Source: Methylobacterium amylolyticum (GTDB lineage Bacteria; Pseudomonadota; Alphaproteobacteria; Rhizobiales; Beijerinckiaceae). Taken from it: a stretch of DNA of 64,000 bases. Below, one piece after another: positions 28,798 through 38,800 of the stretch. Within the stretch, counting starts at the first letter, position 1, and each line of letters opens with the position of its first letter. The position numbers and the translations under genes were made by a program. The stretch covers positions 49,101-113,100 of the forward strand of contig NZ_JAUYZI010000017.1 in assembly GCF_030700245.1 (NCBI RefSeq), written 5' to 3'. Under the pieces are notes generated by a model that saw only the letters and a list, made by a program, of their open reading frames with translations, did no database searches and had not been told where the DNA came from.

Positions 28798-28864
28798 CGC
28801 GCCCGGCGCGGATCGTTCGAACGATGCCGCGCGCCCGCGTCCGGGCGACCCGCCGGAGCGGTCT

Positions 28865-30127
28865 TCAGACGGCTGCCTTCGCGCTCGGGTACCCGTCCAG
28901 CCACGCCCGGGACAGACTCGACCAGCGCCAGTTCTCGGCCGTCTGGCGCGCGCGGATCGATATGTCCTCCGCAAGACCACAGTTTCCGGCAAGTGTATCG
29001 AGCGACTCGGCCAGTTGGGAGATGATCTGCTCCTCATCGTGGGGCGGGATCAGGAAGCCGGTCCTGCCGTGCTCGATGAGGAGCGCCGGACCGCCCCAGT
29101 CCAGGCAGATCGGCGGCAATCCCAGCGCCATCGCCTCCTGGACGACGATGCCGTTGGAATCCTCGATGCTCGGCAGAATCATCCCGCGGTAATTCGCCAG
29201 AATGTCCAGCAGCTCGTCGTGATCGTGCCAATCCAGGAAATTGACCCTGTCTTGGAGCCCGTGAGCCCTGACCAGTCTTTGGCACTCGGACAGCTCGGGT
29301 CCCCGGCCGATGACGTCGAGATGGACCGGCATGTGCGTCTTGGTCAGGCTCCTGATCGCGAGGGCGGTGCCCTTCTGGAACACGAGCCTGCCGAAATGGA
29401 CGAAGCGCAGGTTCGGGGTTCGATGCGTTATCCTCGGTCTCGCGAGGATCTGGTCCTTCACCCCACAGTCCAGGGTCGCCTTCAGGATCGTCCGCCGGCA
29501 TCCCGCAGCGCGGAGAGACGAAGACGTCCGGTCGCCGCCGGCGACGAGGATCTGCTGCGCGGCCTTCAAGCCTCTGGGCAGGAACCGATTGAGTCTCTGG
29601 ATGTGAAGATGGAAGACCCTTCGCGTCCTTGTTCTCAGACTCTCGAATTTCCGAAAATATTCTGGATAGTATATATTGCCATTGATCGGTCCGATAACGT
29701 TGATGTACTTATTTGAAAGCGAGCGTGGAAGAACCGGGGAGTTAGGTCCGGTCTGGTGAATGATGACATCTCCGATGTGATCCTCCGGGACGAGCCGATG
29801 AGCAAGTCGGATCGCCTGCCGCATAAACCAGTAATCCAAGAGCCATCGGCCGACGACACTGCGCCAAAGACATATCATGATGAAATCATCATGGACAAAA
29901 TACACGCTATTCAGCTTAAGTCTTTCAGCTTCCGCGACGTTCCTGCCGTGCGTGATCTGTATGACATTCGGATTGAGGTTCTTTAGATCCTGAAATATCT
30001 GAAGCGATTTTATCGCTTCGCCGCCCATCTGCCCGGACACGTTGGGGGCGACCAGGATGATCCACCGATCGGGGATCGTCTCCTCGGGTCGAAGTGTGGG
30101 CGACTCATCGTACCCGGTCGTGGTCAT
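28865..30127 (-). CDS. glycosyltransferase family 4 type
   Basis: The 420-residue product is a GT-B enzyme. The C-terminal donor domain shows RFVHFGRLVFQKGTALAIRS, LDVIGRGPELSECQRLV, VNFLDWHDHDELLDIL and the E-x7-E motif EDSNGIVVQEAMALGLPPIC. ATG 30127 (MTTTGYDESP) is preferred over longer starts because upstream codons are unlike protein. The coding region is less GC-rich than its neighbours, with AT-rich segments around 29640-29960, which hints at separate acquisition. It is convergent with the family 2 gene. Confidence 0.88.
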   Translation of the reverse strand: MTTTGYDESPTLRPEETIPDRWIILVAPNVSGQMGGEAIKSLQIFQDLKNLNPNVIQITHGRNVAEAERLKLNSVYFVHDDFIMICLWRSVVGRWLLDYWFMRQAIRLAHRLVPEDHIGDVIIHQTGPNSPVLPRSLSNKYINVIGPINGNIYYPEYFRKFESLRTRTRRVFHLHIQRLNRFLPRGLKAAQQILVAGGDRTSSSLRAAGCRRTILKATLDCGVKDQILARPRITHRTPNLRFVHFGRLVFQKGTALAIRSLTKTHMPVHLDVIGRGPELSECQRLVRAHGLQDRVNFLDWHDHDELLDILANYRGMILPSIEDSNGIVVQEAMALGLPPICLDWGGPALLIEHGRTGFLIPPHDEEQIISQLAESLDTLAGNCGLAEDISIRARQTAENWRWSSLSRAWLDGYPSAKAAV

Positions 30128-30299
30128 CTGTTCCGAGACTCCGGCTTCGTCGCATGTGATCGCGGTTCCCGGGATCGACGGGGACGAGAACCCGCGCGTC
30201 GGAAGCGGCGTGAGACGGTGCCGGCGCCCGGTGCGGGGTCGCAGGGCCGCGTCGTCCGACCGCTTCGCGCCGCGCACCCAGCGCATGGGCCGAGCGGCC

Positions 30300-31436
30300 T
30301 CACGGCCGACCGAGCGCCGTTCCCGGGGATACCGCGGCCCGCGCGTCGGGCACGGGGCCCGCGGCCGGGTATGGCGACCAAGCCGGATCCCGCCAGAGCA
30401 TCCAGCGCCAATTCACGACCTGGCGCAGGTATTCGATGCGGCCGCCGACCAGGCCGCGGTCCCGACGGAAGGCGGCCCGTTCCATGTACGGCCACAGGAC
30501 CTCCGTGGCCGCGCTGCGCAGCGTCGCCGTGCAGGCATCGAGGTCGGGCTCCGGCTCCCGCGCCGTCTCGGCCGCCACTCGATCCGCCAGCGCCTGGAGC
30601 CTTGCAGCGAGGTCGGGGGCGATCTCCTCCGGTGCCCAGGCCCCGATCGGGCTGCGGCCGGCGATCACGGCGTGCGTGACGAGCGCCAGGACGTAGCTGG
30701 CGAGCCGCGTCGGATGGACATCGTCCTCGAAGAGGAGCGCGATGGCTGCCGCCGGGTCCGATCGCGCGCCGTCCAGGCGCAGGCCGAGGTCCCCCGCCTG
30801 CGCCACCAGCGAGGCGAGCGCGCTCGCCGCCGGGACGATCCTGATGCGGTTTCCGGCCCGGGAGGCGCGCGACATCCGGTTGGCGGCCGCGACGATGCAG
30901 CGCCAGTGCGGTGCGGCCGCCGCCTCGTAGGCGATCCAGCGTCTCGGGTCGCGCCGGTCGTCGACGGACATCCAGGGGACGTAGAAGTACGACGCGCCGT
31001 GCGGGTTCGAGGCGGTGTAGCAATCGTGCAGCGCGGCCAGTTGCGCGATCGTGTCGTTCCACAGGTACGCGCCGAGCAGGTCGTGACGTTCGGTCGCCAC
31101 GAGAAGGTCATAGGCTCGACCGGAGCCCCCCGCGCGCCCGGCAGACGCGTCCGTGACGGGAAGATCCCCGTGCACACAGGCGCGCTGGCGCAACGTGGCC
31201 CCCGACCCGTGGCGACGCACCCAATCGAGAGGATCACCGAGGCTCCCGGCGATCCGCGCGAGGTCGTCCGCGACCGGCCGGTCGATCAGGCTGTGGCCGG
31301 AGATGTAGACGGTCCTGACGGCCGGCGAACCGCCCGCATCCGACCGCGCCTCCCGCACCTCCGCTTGCGCCGTCATCGCGAGGAGACAGGCGATCCCGGG
31401 GCCGATGCGCCTGGCCAGAAGGTCACGGCGTCCCAC
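30300..31436 (-). CDS. SGNH/GDSL-like hydrolase, exported
   Basis: The 378-residue product has an N-terminal signal-like segment (RRIGPGIACLLAMTAQAE) and then VYISGHSLIDRPVADDLARI, where GHSL stands in for the GDSL nucleophile block. A matching Asp/His pair appears in LFEDDVHPTRLASYVLALVT. This is the layout of SGNH esterases, which add or remove acyl groups on surface polysaccharides. FYVPWMSVDDRRDPRRW is a further recognisable block. It overlaps the next gene upstream (31423-32628) by 14 bp, so the two are translationally coupled. The substrate is unknown; de-O-acetylation of EPS fits the context. Confidence 0.75.
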   Translation of the reverse strand: MGRRDLLARRIGPGIACLLAMTAQAEVREARSDAGGSPAVRTVYISGHSLIDRPVADDLARIAGSLGDPLDWVRRHGSGATLRQRACVHGDLPVTDASAGRAGGSGRAYDLLVATERHDLLGAYLWNDTIAQLAALHDCYTASNPHGASYFYVPWMSVDDRRDPRRWIAYEAAAAPHWRCIVAAANRMSRASRAGNRIRIVPAASALASLVAQAGDLGLRLDGARSDPAAAIALLFEDDVHPTRLASYVLALVTHAVIAGRSPIGAWAPEEIAPDLAARLQALADRVAAETAREPEPDLDACTATLRSAATEVLWPYMERAAFRRDRGLVGGRIEYLRQVVNWRWMLWRDPAWSPYPAAGPVPDARAAVSPGTALGRP

Positions 31437-32628
31437 TGCGCTCGGTCCTGATCCAGGTGGTGCGTGCCCGGGACATCAGGCGGGGATACAGCGCGACGCT
31501 TCCGGCGGCGTAGGCGGTGAAGGCGAGAAGGCTCATACCGGTCTCCCTCCCGCGGCCGGCCAGCCGCGCGGCGGCCCCGACGGCCAGTGCCAGGCATGCG
31601 CAGGATGTCGCGGACACCGCCAGCGGGACGAGCGAGGCGCCCGCGAGGGCCGCGACCGCGCCGACCGATACCGCCGCGGCATTGCCGAGCGCGAGCAGGA
31701 TCACAGGGGGCACCATCAGATCGAGCGTTTGCGCCAGGAGGGGGAGGTCGCGGCGGCTCACGGCGAACGCGAGCGGGCGCAACGCCCACCGGATCTGGCG
31801 CAGATGCCCCCTTTGCCAGCGCTCCCGTTGCGTTGTGGCGACCTGCCGCGACAGCGGGAAATCGGTCGTGATCAGGGCTTCGTCGCACAGGACCGGCGGA
31901 ACGCCGATGAGGGCGCAGTCGAGGCCGAGCTTGAGGTCCTCGACGATCTCCCCGCTCGCGAGATCGGCCACCACGATGACGGACCAGGGAAAGGCCATGC
32001 CGCTCCCGGTCAACTGGCAGGGCAGGCCGAGGGCTGCGAGCCCGCGCGGCCGGATCTCGTTCTTGAGCCTGTAAGCGAACTCGGAGATCTTGAGGGCAGG
32101 CGCGGCACCTCGGGGGGCGAAGCTCAGGAAAAGGGCTTGGGCAGGCCTGTGCCGCGCGCACGCCAGGGCGGCCAGAGCGTCGAGCGTGCCGTCGCCGAGG
32201 CGGCAATCCGCATCGACGAACACGACCACCTTGGGCGGCGCCGTCCGGAGGTGCCGGATCCCGGCGTCCATCGCGTAGCCCTTGCCGCGCCTGCCCGGAT
32301 CGACGCAGACGACCACCTCGCAGCCGGCCCGGGCGGCGATCTCCGCGGTGCGGTCCGAGCAATTGTGGGCGACGACGACGAGCCTGTCGGCGGGCCGCAT
32401 CTGGGCGTGCACGCTCCGCAGCGTCGCGCCCAGGGTCTGCTCCTCGTCATGGGCGGGGACGACGACGGCGAGCGGTGGGCGGTCGATCGGCGCGCCCTTC
32501 GACCGCGACGGCGAGGGCCGTCGTGTCCAGGCCGCCGCGATCTCGATGCATAGGACGGCGACGGGCATCGCCAGCAACACCGTCAGCGAGACGCACAGCA
32601 CGATGACCAGGTCGAGGAGCAGCGGCAT
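31423..32628 (-). CDS. glycosyltransferase family 2, multi-spanning, with QxxRW-type motif
   Basis: The 401-residue product starts MPLLLDLVIVLCVSLTVLLA with a membrane span, then a GT-A domain (PPLAVVVPAHDEEQTLGATL, VVFVDADCRLGDG). TSGSGMAFPW-like and SGEIVEDLKLGLD blocks follow, then TTQRERWQRGHL, the QxxRW-type motif of processive or membrane GT2 enzymes. Three or four C-terminal spans end the protein. ATG 32628 places the first span at the N-terminus; upstream codons to 32694 are not membrane-like. It is coupled to the SGNH hydrolase. Confidence 0.88.
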   Translation of the reverse strand: MPLLLDLVIVLCVSLTVLLAMPVAVLCIEIAAAWTRRPSPSRSKGAPIDRPPLAVVVPAHDEEQTLGATLRSVHAQMRPADRLVVVAHNCSDRTAEIAARAGCEVVVCVDPGRRGKGYAMDAGIRHLRTAPPKVVVFVDADCRLGDGTLDALAALACARHRPAQALFLSFAPRGAAPALKISEFAYRLKNEIRPRGLAALGLPCQLTGSGMAFPWSVIVVADLASGEIVEDLKLGLDCALIGVPPVLCDEALITTDFPLSRQVATTQRERWQRGHLRQIRWALRPLAFAVSRRDLPLLAQTLDLMVPPVILLALGNAAAVSVGAVAALAGASLVPLAVSATSCACLALAVGAAARLAGRGRETGMSLLAFTAYAAGSVALYPRLMSRARTTWIRTERSGTP

Positions 32629-32966
32629 TGGATCACCGGCAGAGTCGGATGCGGACCGTGCTCGGAAGGCACGCCCTTCCGCCGGTCCGATCATCCGCCG
32701 CCGCGCGCCGCCCGCGCCTCTGCCGAAAGTGTGAGGGACCCTACCGAAATCGTTGGAGGGGATCCCCCGAGACGCCGCTGCTTCGGGGCGACATCCACCT
32801 ATCGGGTAGCCCCTCCGGCCGAAAGATCCGACCGGCCGGGTCTCTCTTTGTACAAGATCGCCCGCATCGTCATATGCAACTTGCTGTAATTCCCCTCACA
32901 AATCTGATGTCTGTTCCTCAAATACTGTCCGTGCAGGCTTCGCCCACGCCTTGATCGAGGGTCGAA
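32629..32966. promoter_or_regulatory. divergent promoter region, locally AT-rich
   Basis: This 338 bp region lies between two divergent glycosyltransferase genes. The segment 32845-32935 is distinctly AT-richer (tacaagatcg, catatgcaacttgctgtaat, ctcaaatactg) and is the likely promoter for the gene at 32967. No operator is evident. Confidence 0.4.
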
Positions 32967-33785
32967 GTGATGCTGACCACGCTGACGGATGCCACGCATG
33001 TTCGGAAATTATTCTTAAACGCGCCGTTCGATGCGATCACGCGGCCACAGCTCATCGAGATGCTCGCGCAGCGGTCGACGACCAAGCCGCTGCACTACCT
33101 CGTGACGCCGAATGTCGATCATGTGGTGCGTCTCGGCGAGGAACCGGCTCTCAAGCCCTATTACGAGGCCGCCTGGGTCTCGGTCTGCGACAGCAAGCCC
33201 ATCGCCGTCCTGGCGCGCCTCCTGAGATGCGAGGGCTTGCTGCACCTGCCCGGTTCAACGCTCACCGAGCTCCTGTTCCGCACGGTCATCCGCGCCGGAG
33301 ACCGCGTCGCGCTCGTCGTCGCAGATGCCGAGATCGCCGAGGCCATGCGGGCCGCGTTCCCGGACGTCGCCTTCGAGATCCTGGTCGCCGAGCCGAACAT
33401 CGATCGCGATCCCGCCGCTCTCGCTGCCTGCGCGGCCTTCGTCGCGCGAAGCCGGGCCCGCTTCACCTTCATCGCGATCGGCGCGCCGCGATCCGAGCGG
33501 ATCGCCTACCATGCCTCGCTCGAACCGGGCGCCAGCGGGGTCGCCCTGTGCGTGGGGGCGTCGCTGGAGTTCCTGACGGGGCGCAAGCGCAGGGCGCCCG
33601 TCTGGATGCGCGAGCTCGGGATCGAGTGGCTTCATCGCCTGAGCAGCGAGCCCCGGCGCCTGTGGCGCCGCTATCTCCTGGGTGTCGGCCCCCTCGCCCG
33701 CCTCGCGCTGCGCGAGGCCGCCGCGAACATCGCCGCGCGGCGATCCGCGTCCGATCGCCGGTTGAGTCCCGTGCCCCCCCGCTGA
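32967..33785 (+). CDS. WecG/TagA/CpsF family glycosyltransferase
   Basis: The 272-residue product matches the GT26 plan: HYLVTPNVDHVVRLGEEPAL (T-x-N-x-D/E-H substrate block), AAWVSVCDSKPIAVLARLL, LPGSTLTELL, then FIAIGAPRSERIAYHAS and GVALCVGASLEFLTGRKRRA ending GIEWLHRLSSEPRRLWRRYL. These enzymes move N-acetyl-mannosamine-type or related sugars onto lipid-linked acceptors. Starts GTG 32967 and ATG 32970 are adjacent and share the upstream gagg. It adds another step to the EPS unit. Confidence 0.9.
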   Translation: MMLTTLTDATHVRKLFLNAPFDAITRPQLIEMLAQRSTTKPLHYLVTPNVDHVVRLGEEPALKPYYEAAWVSVCDSKPIAVLARLLRCEGLLHLPGSTLTELLFRTVIRAGDRVALVVADAEIAEAMRAAFPDVAFEILVAEPNIDRDPAALAACAAFVARSRARFTFIAIGAPRSERIAYHASLEPGASGVALCVGASLEFLTGRKRRAPVWMRELGIEWLHRLSSEPRRLWRRYLLGVGPLARLALREAAANIAARRSASDRRLSPVPPR

Positions 33786-33993
33786 TGCCCAACGTGCCCG
33801 GCCGGATCCCTTCGGGATGGCGGATCCGGGTCCCGCTCCCGGGCCCCGCGGCCTCGGCCGCTACGCGCCACGCCTCGATCGAGCGGCGGCCGTGTCGAAC
33901 CGTCGAGCCGATGGCCGCGCTCGGCCAGGGTGCCGGCGGGACACCGTGCCGCGCTCTGCCCCCTACCCCGTCCGCCCCACGGATCTGATTTCG

Positions 33994-35226
33994 ATGAAGA
34001 TCGCATACCTGATGAACACATATCCGCTGCCGAGCACGACGTTCATCCGGCGCGAGATCGAGGCGATCGAGGCTCGGGGCCACGGGATCAGGCGCTTCGC
34101 GGTGCGGGCTTGGCCGCAGACGCTCGTGGACCCGCGCGATACCTCGGAGCGGCGGCTGACGCACTACATCCTCAGCGGAAACCTCCGCGGCCTCCTGCTC
34201 GCCCCCGTGCGCGAGATCGCCGTCAACCCGCGCGGGCTCCTGCGGGCGCTCAAGCCGTGGTTCACCCTGAGCCGCAAGGCGCGCGACGGGTTCGTCCGCC
34301 CGGTCGCCTACCTTCTGGAGGCCATCTATTTCCGGCAGCGCGCGGCTGCCGAGCAGATCGATCACGTCCACGTTCACTTCGCGACCAACGCGGCGACGGT
34401 CGCGATGCTCGCCCGGCTGATGGGCGGCCCGAGATACAGCTTCACCGTTCATGGACCGGACGAGTTCGTGCGGCCCGAGCGTCTCGGCTTCGACGAGAAG
34501 ATCGCCCACGCCCAATTCGCGGTCGCCATCTCGCAATATTGTCGCGCTCGTCTCTCGAGCCTCGGCCGCCCGGAGGACGACCGGAAGATCAAGGTCGCGC
34601 GGTGCGGGCTTGCCCTCGAGGATTTCGCCGCCGTGCGGGCGCGTTCCCCCGACACCGCGACGCTGGTCTGCGTCGGGCGCCTCTGCTCGGCCAAGGGACA
34701 GGTGCTGATACCGGCAGCGGTGGCGGGCCTGCGCGACCGCTTCCCGGACCTCAAGGTCGTCCTGGTCGGGGACGGGGAGAACCGGGAAGAGATCGCCGCG
34801 GCGTGCCGGCTCCACGGCGTCGCGGACCGGGTCGTCTTCCACGGATGGGCCTCCAACGCGCAAGTCAGAGATCTCATCGCCTCCAGCCGCGCCCTCCTGC
34901 TTCCGAGCTTTGCCGAGGGCCTCCCGATCGTGATCATGGAGGCGTTCGCGCTGGCACGGCCGGTCATCTCGACGCGCGTGGCCGGCATTCCCGAACTCCT
35001 GGACGACACGTGCGGTTGGCTGATCCAGCCCGGCGATGCCGCCGATCTGGCACGCGCCATCGAGGAGGTGCTGCTCGCGACCCCCGCCCAGCTCGAGGCC
35101 AAGGGCGCGGTCGGCCGCGCCAGGGTCATGCGCCTGCACGATCGGCGCACCCTCGCCCGGACCCTGTGCCAGCTCTTCGGGGCGACGGCGGCCAACCCGG
35201 TCGAGGCGCGGGGACATGCGTCCTGA
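33994..35226 (+). CDS. glycosyltransferase family 4 type
   Basis: The 410-residue GT-B enzyme begins MKIAYLMNTYPLPSTTFIRR. It carries HVHFATNAATVAMLARLM and SFTVHGPDEF in the acceptor half. The donor half reads LVCVGRLCSAKGQVLI, VVLVGDGENREEIAAAC, VFHGWASNAQVRDLIASSR and EGLPIVIMEAFALARPVIS (E-x7-E). Length and motifs are complete. It is the last gene of the first EPS half. No close ribosome binding site is visible, but the ATG fits the family start exactly. Confidence 0.9.
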   Translation: MKIAYLMNTYPLPSTTFIRREIEAIEARGHGIRRFAVRAWPQTLVDPRDTSERRLTHYILSGNLRGLLLAPVREIAVNPRGLLRALKPWFTLSRKARDGFVRPVAYLLEAIYFRQRAAAEQIDHVHVHFATNAATVAMLARLMGGPRYSFTVHGPDEFVRPERLGFDEKIAHAQFAVAISQYCRARLSSLGRPEDDRKIKVARCGLALEDFAAVRARSPDTATLVCVGRLCSAKGQVLIPAAVAGLRDRFPDLKVVLVGDGENREEIAAACRLHGVADRVVFHGWASNAQVRDLIASSRALLLPSFAEGLPIVIMEAFALARPVISTRVAGIPELLDDTCGWLIQPGDAADLARAIEEVLLATPAQLEAKGAVGRARVMRLHDRRTLARTLCQLFGATAANPVEARGHAS

Positions 35227-35567
35227 CACGGCTGGTGGTCCCGGCGCCGCGCCGTAGCGCGGGTTCGCTGGCCGTCGTCGCGCGGCGCCCCGGGCTGTCC
35301 GCGACCTCATGCCGAGCGGCGCCGGCGTGAGCCGGTCCGATCACCGGCCCCCTGCGTCCGGCCGGCGCCGGGACCGGACCCGCCATCGCCGCCGTGATGC
35401 GGGACGGAGATTCCCGCCGACGGACCCGCGGTCCGCCGCGAGTGAGCCGTGATCGCCCGACGCGCCGTATCCCGACGACGTCCCGCAACCAAACAGCTAA
35501 GCAGGTTCGCGTTGGCACGCCCCACGGTAAACGACGCGGCGAGCCGAGGGGCGTTTCCGACCCTCTA

Positions 35568-35684
35568 CCTCATCCTGAGGTGCCCGCGAGAGCGGGCCTC
35601 GAAGGAGACCTCCAGGGATCGCGCGGCTGGCTGGAGGGCTCCTTCGAGGCCCCTTGCAGAGGCAAGGGGCACCTCAGGATGAGG
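35568..35684. repeat. long palindromic intergenic repeat (RIME-like)
   Basis: The 117 bp element has outer arms cctcatcctgaggtgccc (35568-35585) and gggcacctcaggatgagg (35667-35684), which pair perfectly. Inner arms cctcgaaggag (35598-35608) and ctccttcgagg (35639-35649) also pair. Each side has its own small hairpin: gcccgcgagagcgggc, and gccccttgcag paired with aggcaaggggc. This cloverleaf-like design is typical of dispersed palindromic elements in Rhizobiales genomes. Only one copy occurs in the window. Confidence 0.85.
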
Positions 35685-35772
35685 GGGTTGGTGGGATCGG
35701 CCGACGTAAACTCCAATCTGTCGTGTACCGTGGGTACGCCAACGCTTTACCCGCTTAGATCCTTAAGGGATC

Positions 35773-35817
35773 GCAGGTTTTCGGCGCCGAGCCGGCGACC
35801 ATTTCGGCGAAACCTGC
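35773..35817 (-). terminator. hairpin abutting the NRPS stop, possible terminator
   Basis: Arms gcaggttt (35773-35780) and aaacctgc (35810-35817) pair perfectly around a GC-rich middle and end at the base next to the NRPS stop codon. There is no T-run on the transcript side, so a standard intrinsic terminator is not certain; it may instead protect the transcript end. Confidence 0.35.
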
Positions 35818-38800
35818 TTAGGCTGTCCCGCGGATCCCCTGCCGGGCGGTCCCGCGGGCACGGAAGGTCTCGCGCCGGGCCGCCGCGCGATCGGTCACGC
35901 CGACGAGAGCGGGGGGCGCGGTCGTTCCGGCCGCCACGTGTCGGGCGAGCATGCGGGCCGTGGGGAAGCGGAACAGGTCCGTGATCCGAAGCGTCCCCGA
36001 CACCTGGGATCTCAGATCCTGATGCGCCTGCACGGCGAGGAGGGAGTGGCCGCCCATCTGGAAGAAGTTGTCGTCGGGACCGAGGCGCTCGACGCCCAGG
36101 ACGCGGCCGAGGAGTTCGGCGATCGTGGTCTCCAGGGGCGTGCCGGGCTCCGACGGCCGGCCGGACGGCAGGTGCGCGGGCGAAGCCGCGACCGTCAGGG
36201 CCTTGCGGTCGAGCTTGCCGTTGGGCGTCAGGGGCAGGCTGTCGAGGCGCGCGAACTGAGCCGGCACCATCACGTCCGGCAGCGTCCGGCCGAGTTCGGC
36301 GCGCAGGTCGTCGTCGCTCGGCGGCGCGGCAGGATCGTCCGGGACCACGCAGGCGACGAGGCGCTGGTCGCCGCGCGCATCCGTGTGGATGAGGACCGCG
36401 GCTCTCCGCACGCCGGGGTGCTTGAGCAGCATCGCCTCGATCTCGCCGAGTTCGATCCGATGGCCGCGAAGCTTCACTTGGTCGTCGACGCGGCCGAGGA
36501 AGCGCAGCGTTCCGTCCCGGTCGAAGCGGACGAGATCTCCGGTCCTGTAGAGGCGCCCGCCCCCCGCGAACGGATCGTCGAGGAACCGCTCTGCCGTCAG
36601 GTCCGGACGGTTCAGGTAGCCCCGGGCGACCCCGGCCCCGCCGATATAGAGCTCCCCCGCACAGCCCGGCGGAACGGGGCGCAACTGCGGGTCGAGCGCG
36701 TAGAAGCGGGTGTTGGCGATCGGTCGCCCGAGCGGCACGGTCTCCGAGGAAGGGAGCGCGGGCTGCGTGGAGGACCAGATCGTCGTCTCCGTGGGGCCGT
36801 ACATGTTGATCACATCCGCGACACCCGCCGCGCGCAGGTCGGCGACCAGGGCGCCGGGCAGCGCCTCTCCGCCGAGGTGGAGGTGGGCCAGGCCTGCGAG
36901 CGCCGCCCGCTCGCCGGGATCGGCCAGCATCAGGGCGGCAAGGGACGGCGTGCACTGCATGTGCGTCACCGCGTGGCGACGGATCAGGCTGCCGATGCCG
37001 TCCTCCCGCTCCGCCTCCGGCGCGCGCGGCGCGCAGCGGGCCGCGGCGGCGGCGAGCGACTTCAGGCCGTCGAGGACCGCGTCCGTCGGCAGGCCGAAAT
37101 CGATCAGGCACGCGATCTCGTCCACCCCGATCGCCTTCAGGGCGTCGACGCGGGTCAGCGCGTCGTCCACGGTCCCGAAGAGGCCGCTGTCCTCGAAATA
37201 CCGGTCGAAGGCGAAATCGAGGATCGCGTCCATCTCCTCCGCGCCGACGGCCCGGAGGTCGATGGCCGCCGGTTGCGTGGCGCCGGCGGGTCGCTTGAAG
37301 GCGGGAAAGTCCCAGGCGTACTGCTTGATCAGACCGGCGGCGCTGCGCAGGTAGTCCCGCATCGGTTCGCGTGCCTGGGCGCGCACCGCGTCGCGGTTCC
37401 GGCCCAGCAGGGTGTGGAGCATCACCGTCACGGTGTGCGCCGCGGGGTCGCGGCCGGTCTCGACCAGCGCGGCCCGATAGGCGGCGATCTTGGCGGCCAG
37501 ATCCGCGATCGACTGCCCGAGGAGGTGCGTCAGGACGTTCGCGCCGAGACGCGCCGCCTCCCGGAAGGTCTCCGGGTTGCCCGCCGTCGTGATCCAGACC
37601 GGCAGCTCCCGCTGGATCGGACGCGGCTGCGTGCACACGTCGAGCGTGCGCCCGCCCGGGGCTGGGAACGCCACGGCCTCGCCGCGCCACAGGCGCCGCA
37701 CCGTCTCCACGTCGCGCAGGAGCGCGTCCTTGTTGTGGGGCGGGGCGTTCTCCGGCCGGAGCAGGAAGTCCTCCGGCATCCAGCCCGATGCGAAGGCCAC
37801 GCCGACGCGGCCGCCGCTCAGGTTGTCCACCACCGCCCACTCCTCGGCGACCCGGGCCGGATGATGCAGCGGCAGGACGCAACTGCCGGCCCGGATCGCC
37901 ACCCGGCTGGTCACCGCGGCGACGGCGGCGCCCGTCACCGCCGGGTTCGGGTATGCCCCGCCGAAGTCGTTGAAGTGGCGCTCGGGCGTCCACACGGCCG
38001 CGAAGCCGTTCGCGTCGGCGAAGCGGGCGCTCTCCAGCAGCAGCCGGTAGGCCTGATCGTCCGTGCGCGCCGCCTGTCCCCAGTGGAACAGGCTGAACGC
38101 CATCGGTCCGGCCGACGATCGCCGGTGCGGCGCCGGAGGACCGGACACCACGACCGTGATCCCGCGGGACAGCGTCCAGAACAGTTCGAGGACCGCGATG
38201 TCGAAGGACAGGCTCGTCACCGCCAGCCACACGGGCTCGACCCCGCCGTCCCGCGCGACCCGCTCGTCCATTCCGGTGAAGAAGTTGGCGACGTTGCGAT
38301 GCTCGACGACGACGCCCTTGGGCCGGCCGGTCGAGCCCGAGGTGTAGATGACGTAGGCCGCATCCGCCGCGCGGACTCCGCTCGACGGGCGCTCGCAGGG
38401 CGCATCGGAGGCCAGCGCCCGCTCGATGCGGACGACGTGCCGCGGGTCGCCGGGGACGGTCTCGGCCAGCGCGTCCTGAGTCAGGACGAGCGACAGGCCG
38501 CTGTCGGCGACCATGAAGGCCAGGCGCTCCGCGGGGTAGTGCGGATCGAGGGGAACGTAGGCCCCGCCGGCCTTCTGGATCGCGAGCGCCCCGATCACGA
38601 GGTCGAGGCCCCGGTCGATGTAGAGGCCCACCGGCTGGTCCGGTCCCACGCCGAGTCCGCGCAGGACATGCGCGGCCCGGTTGGCACGGGCATCGAGTTC
38701 GCGATAGCTGAGCCGGCCGTCTCCGCACACGAGGGCGATCGCGTCCGGCGTGCGGTCGACCTGCCGCTCGATCAGCGTGTGGACGCAGGCCGCGGCGTCG

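Larger units (their letters stand above)
35227..35817. other. intergenic region with dispersed palindrome between EPS and NRPS genes
   Basis: This stretch of about 590 bp holds no gene that I can support. It contains the long palindromic repeat at 35568-35684 and a hairpin abutting the NRPS stop (35773-35817). Confidence 0.5.
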
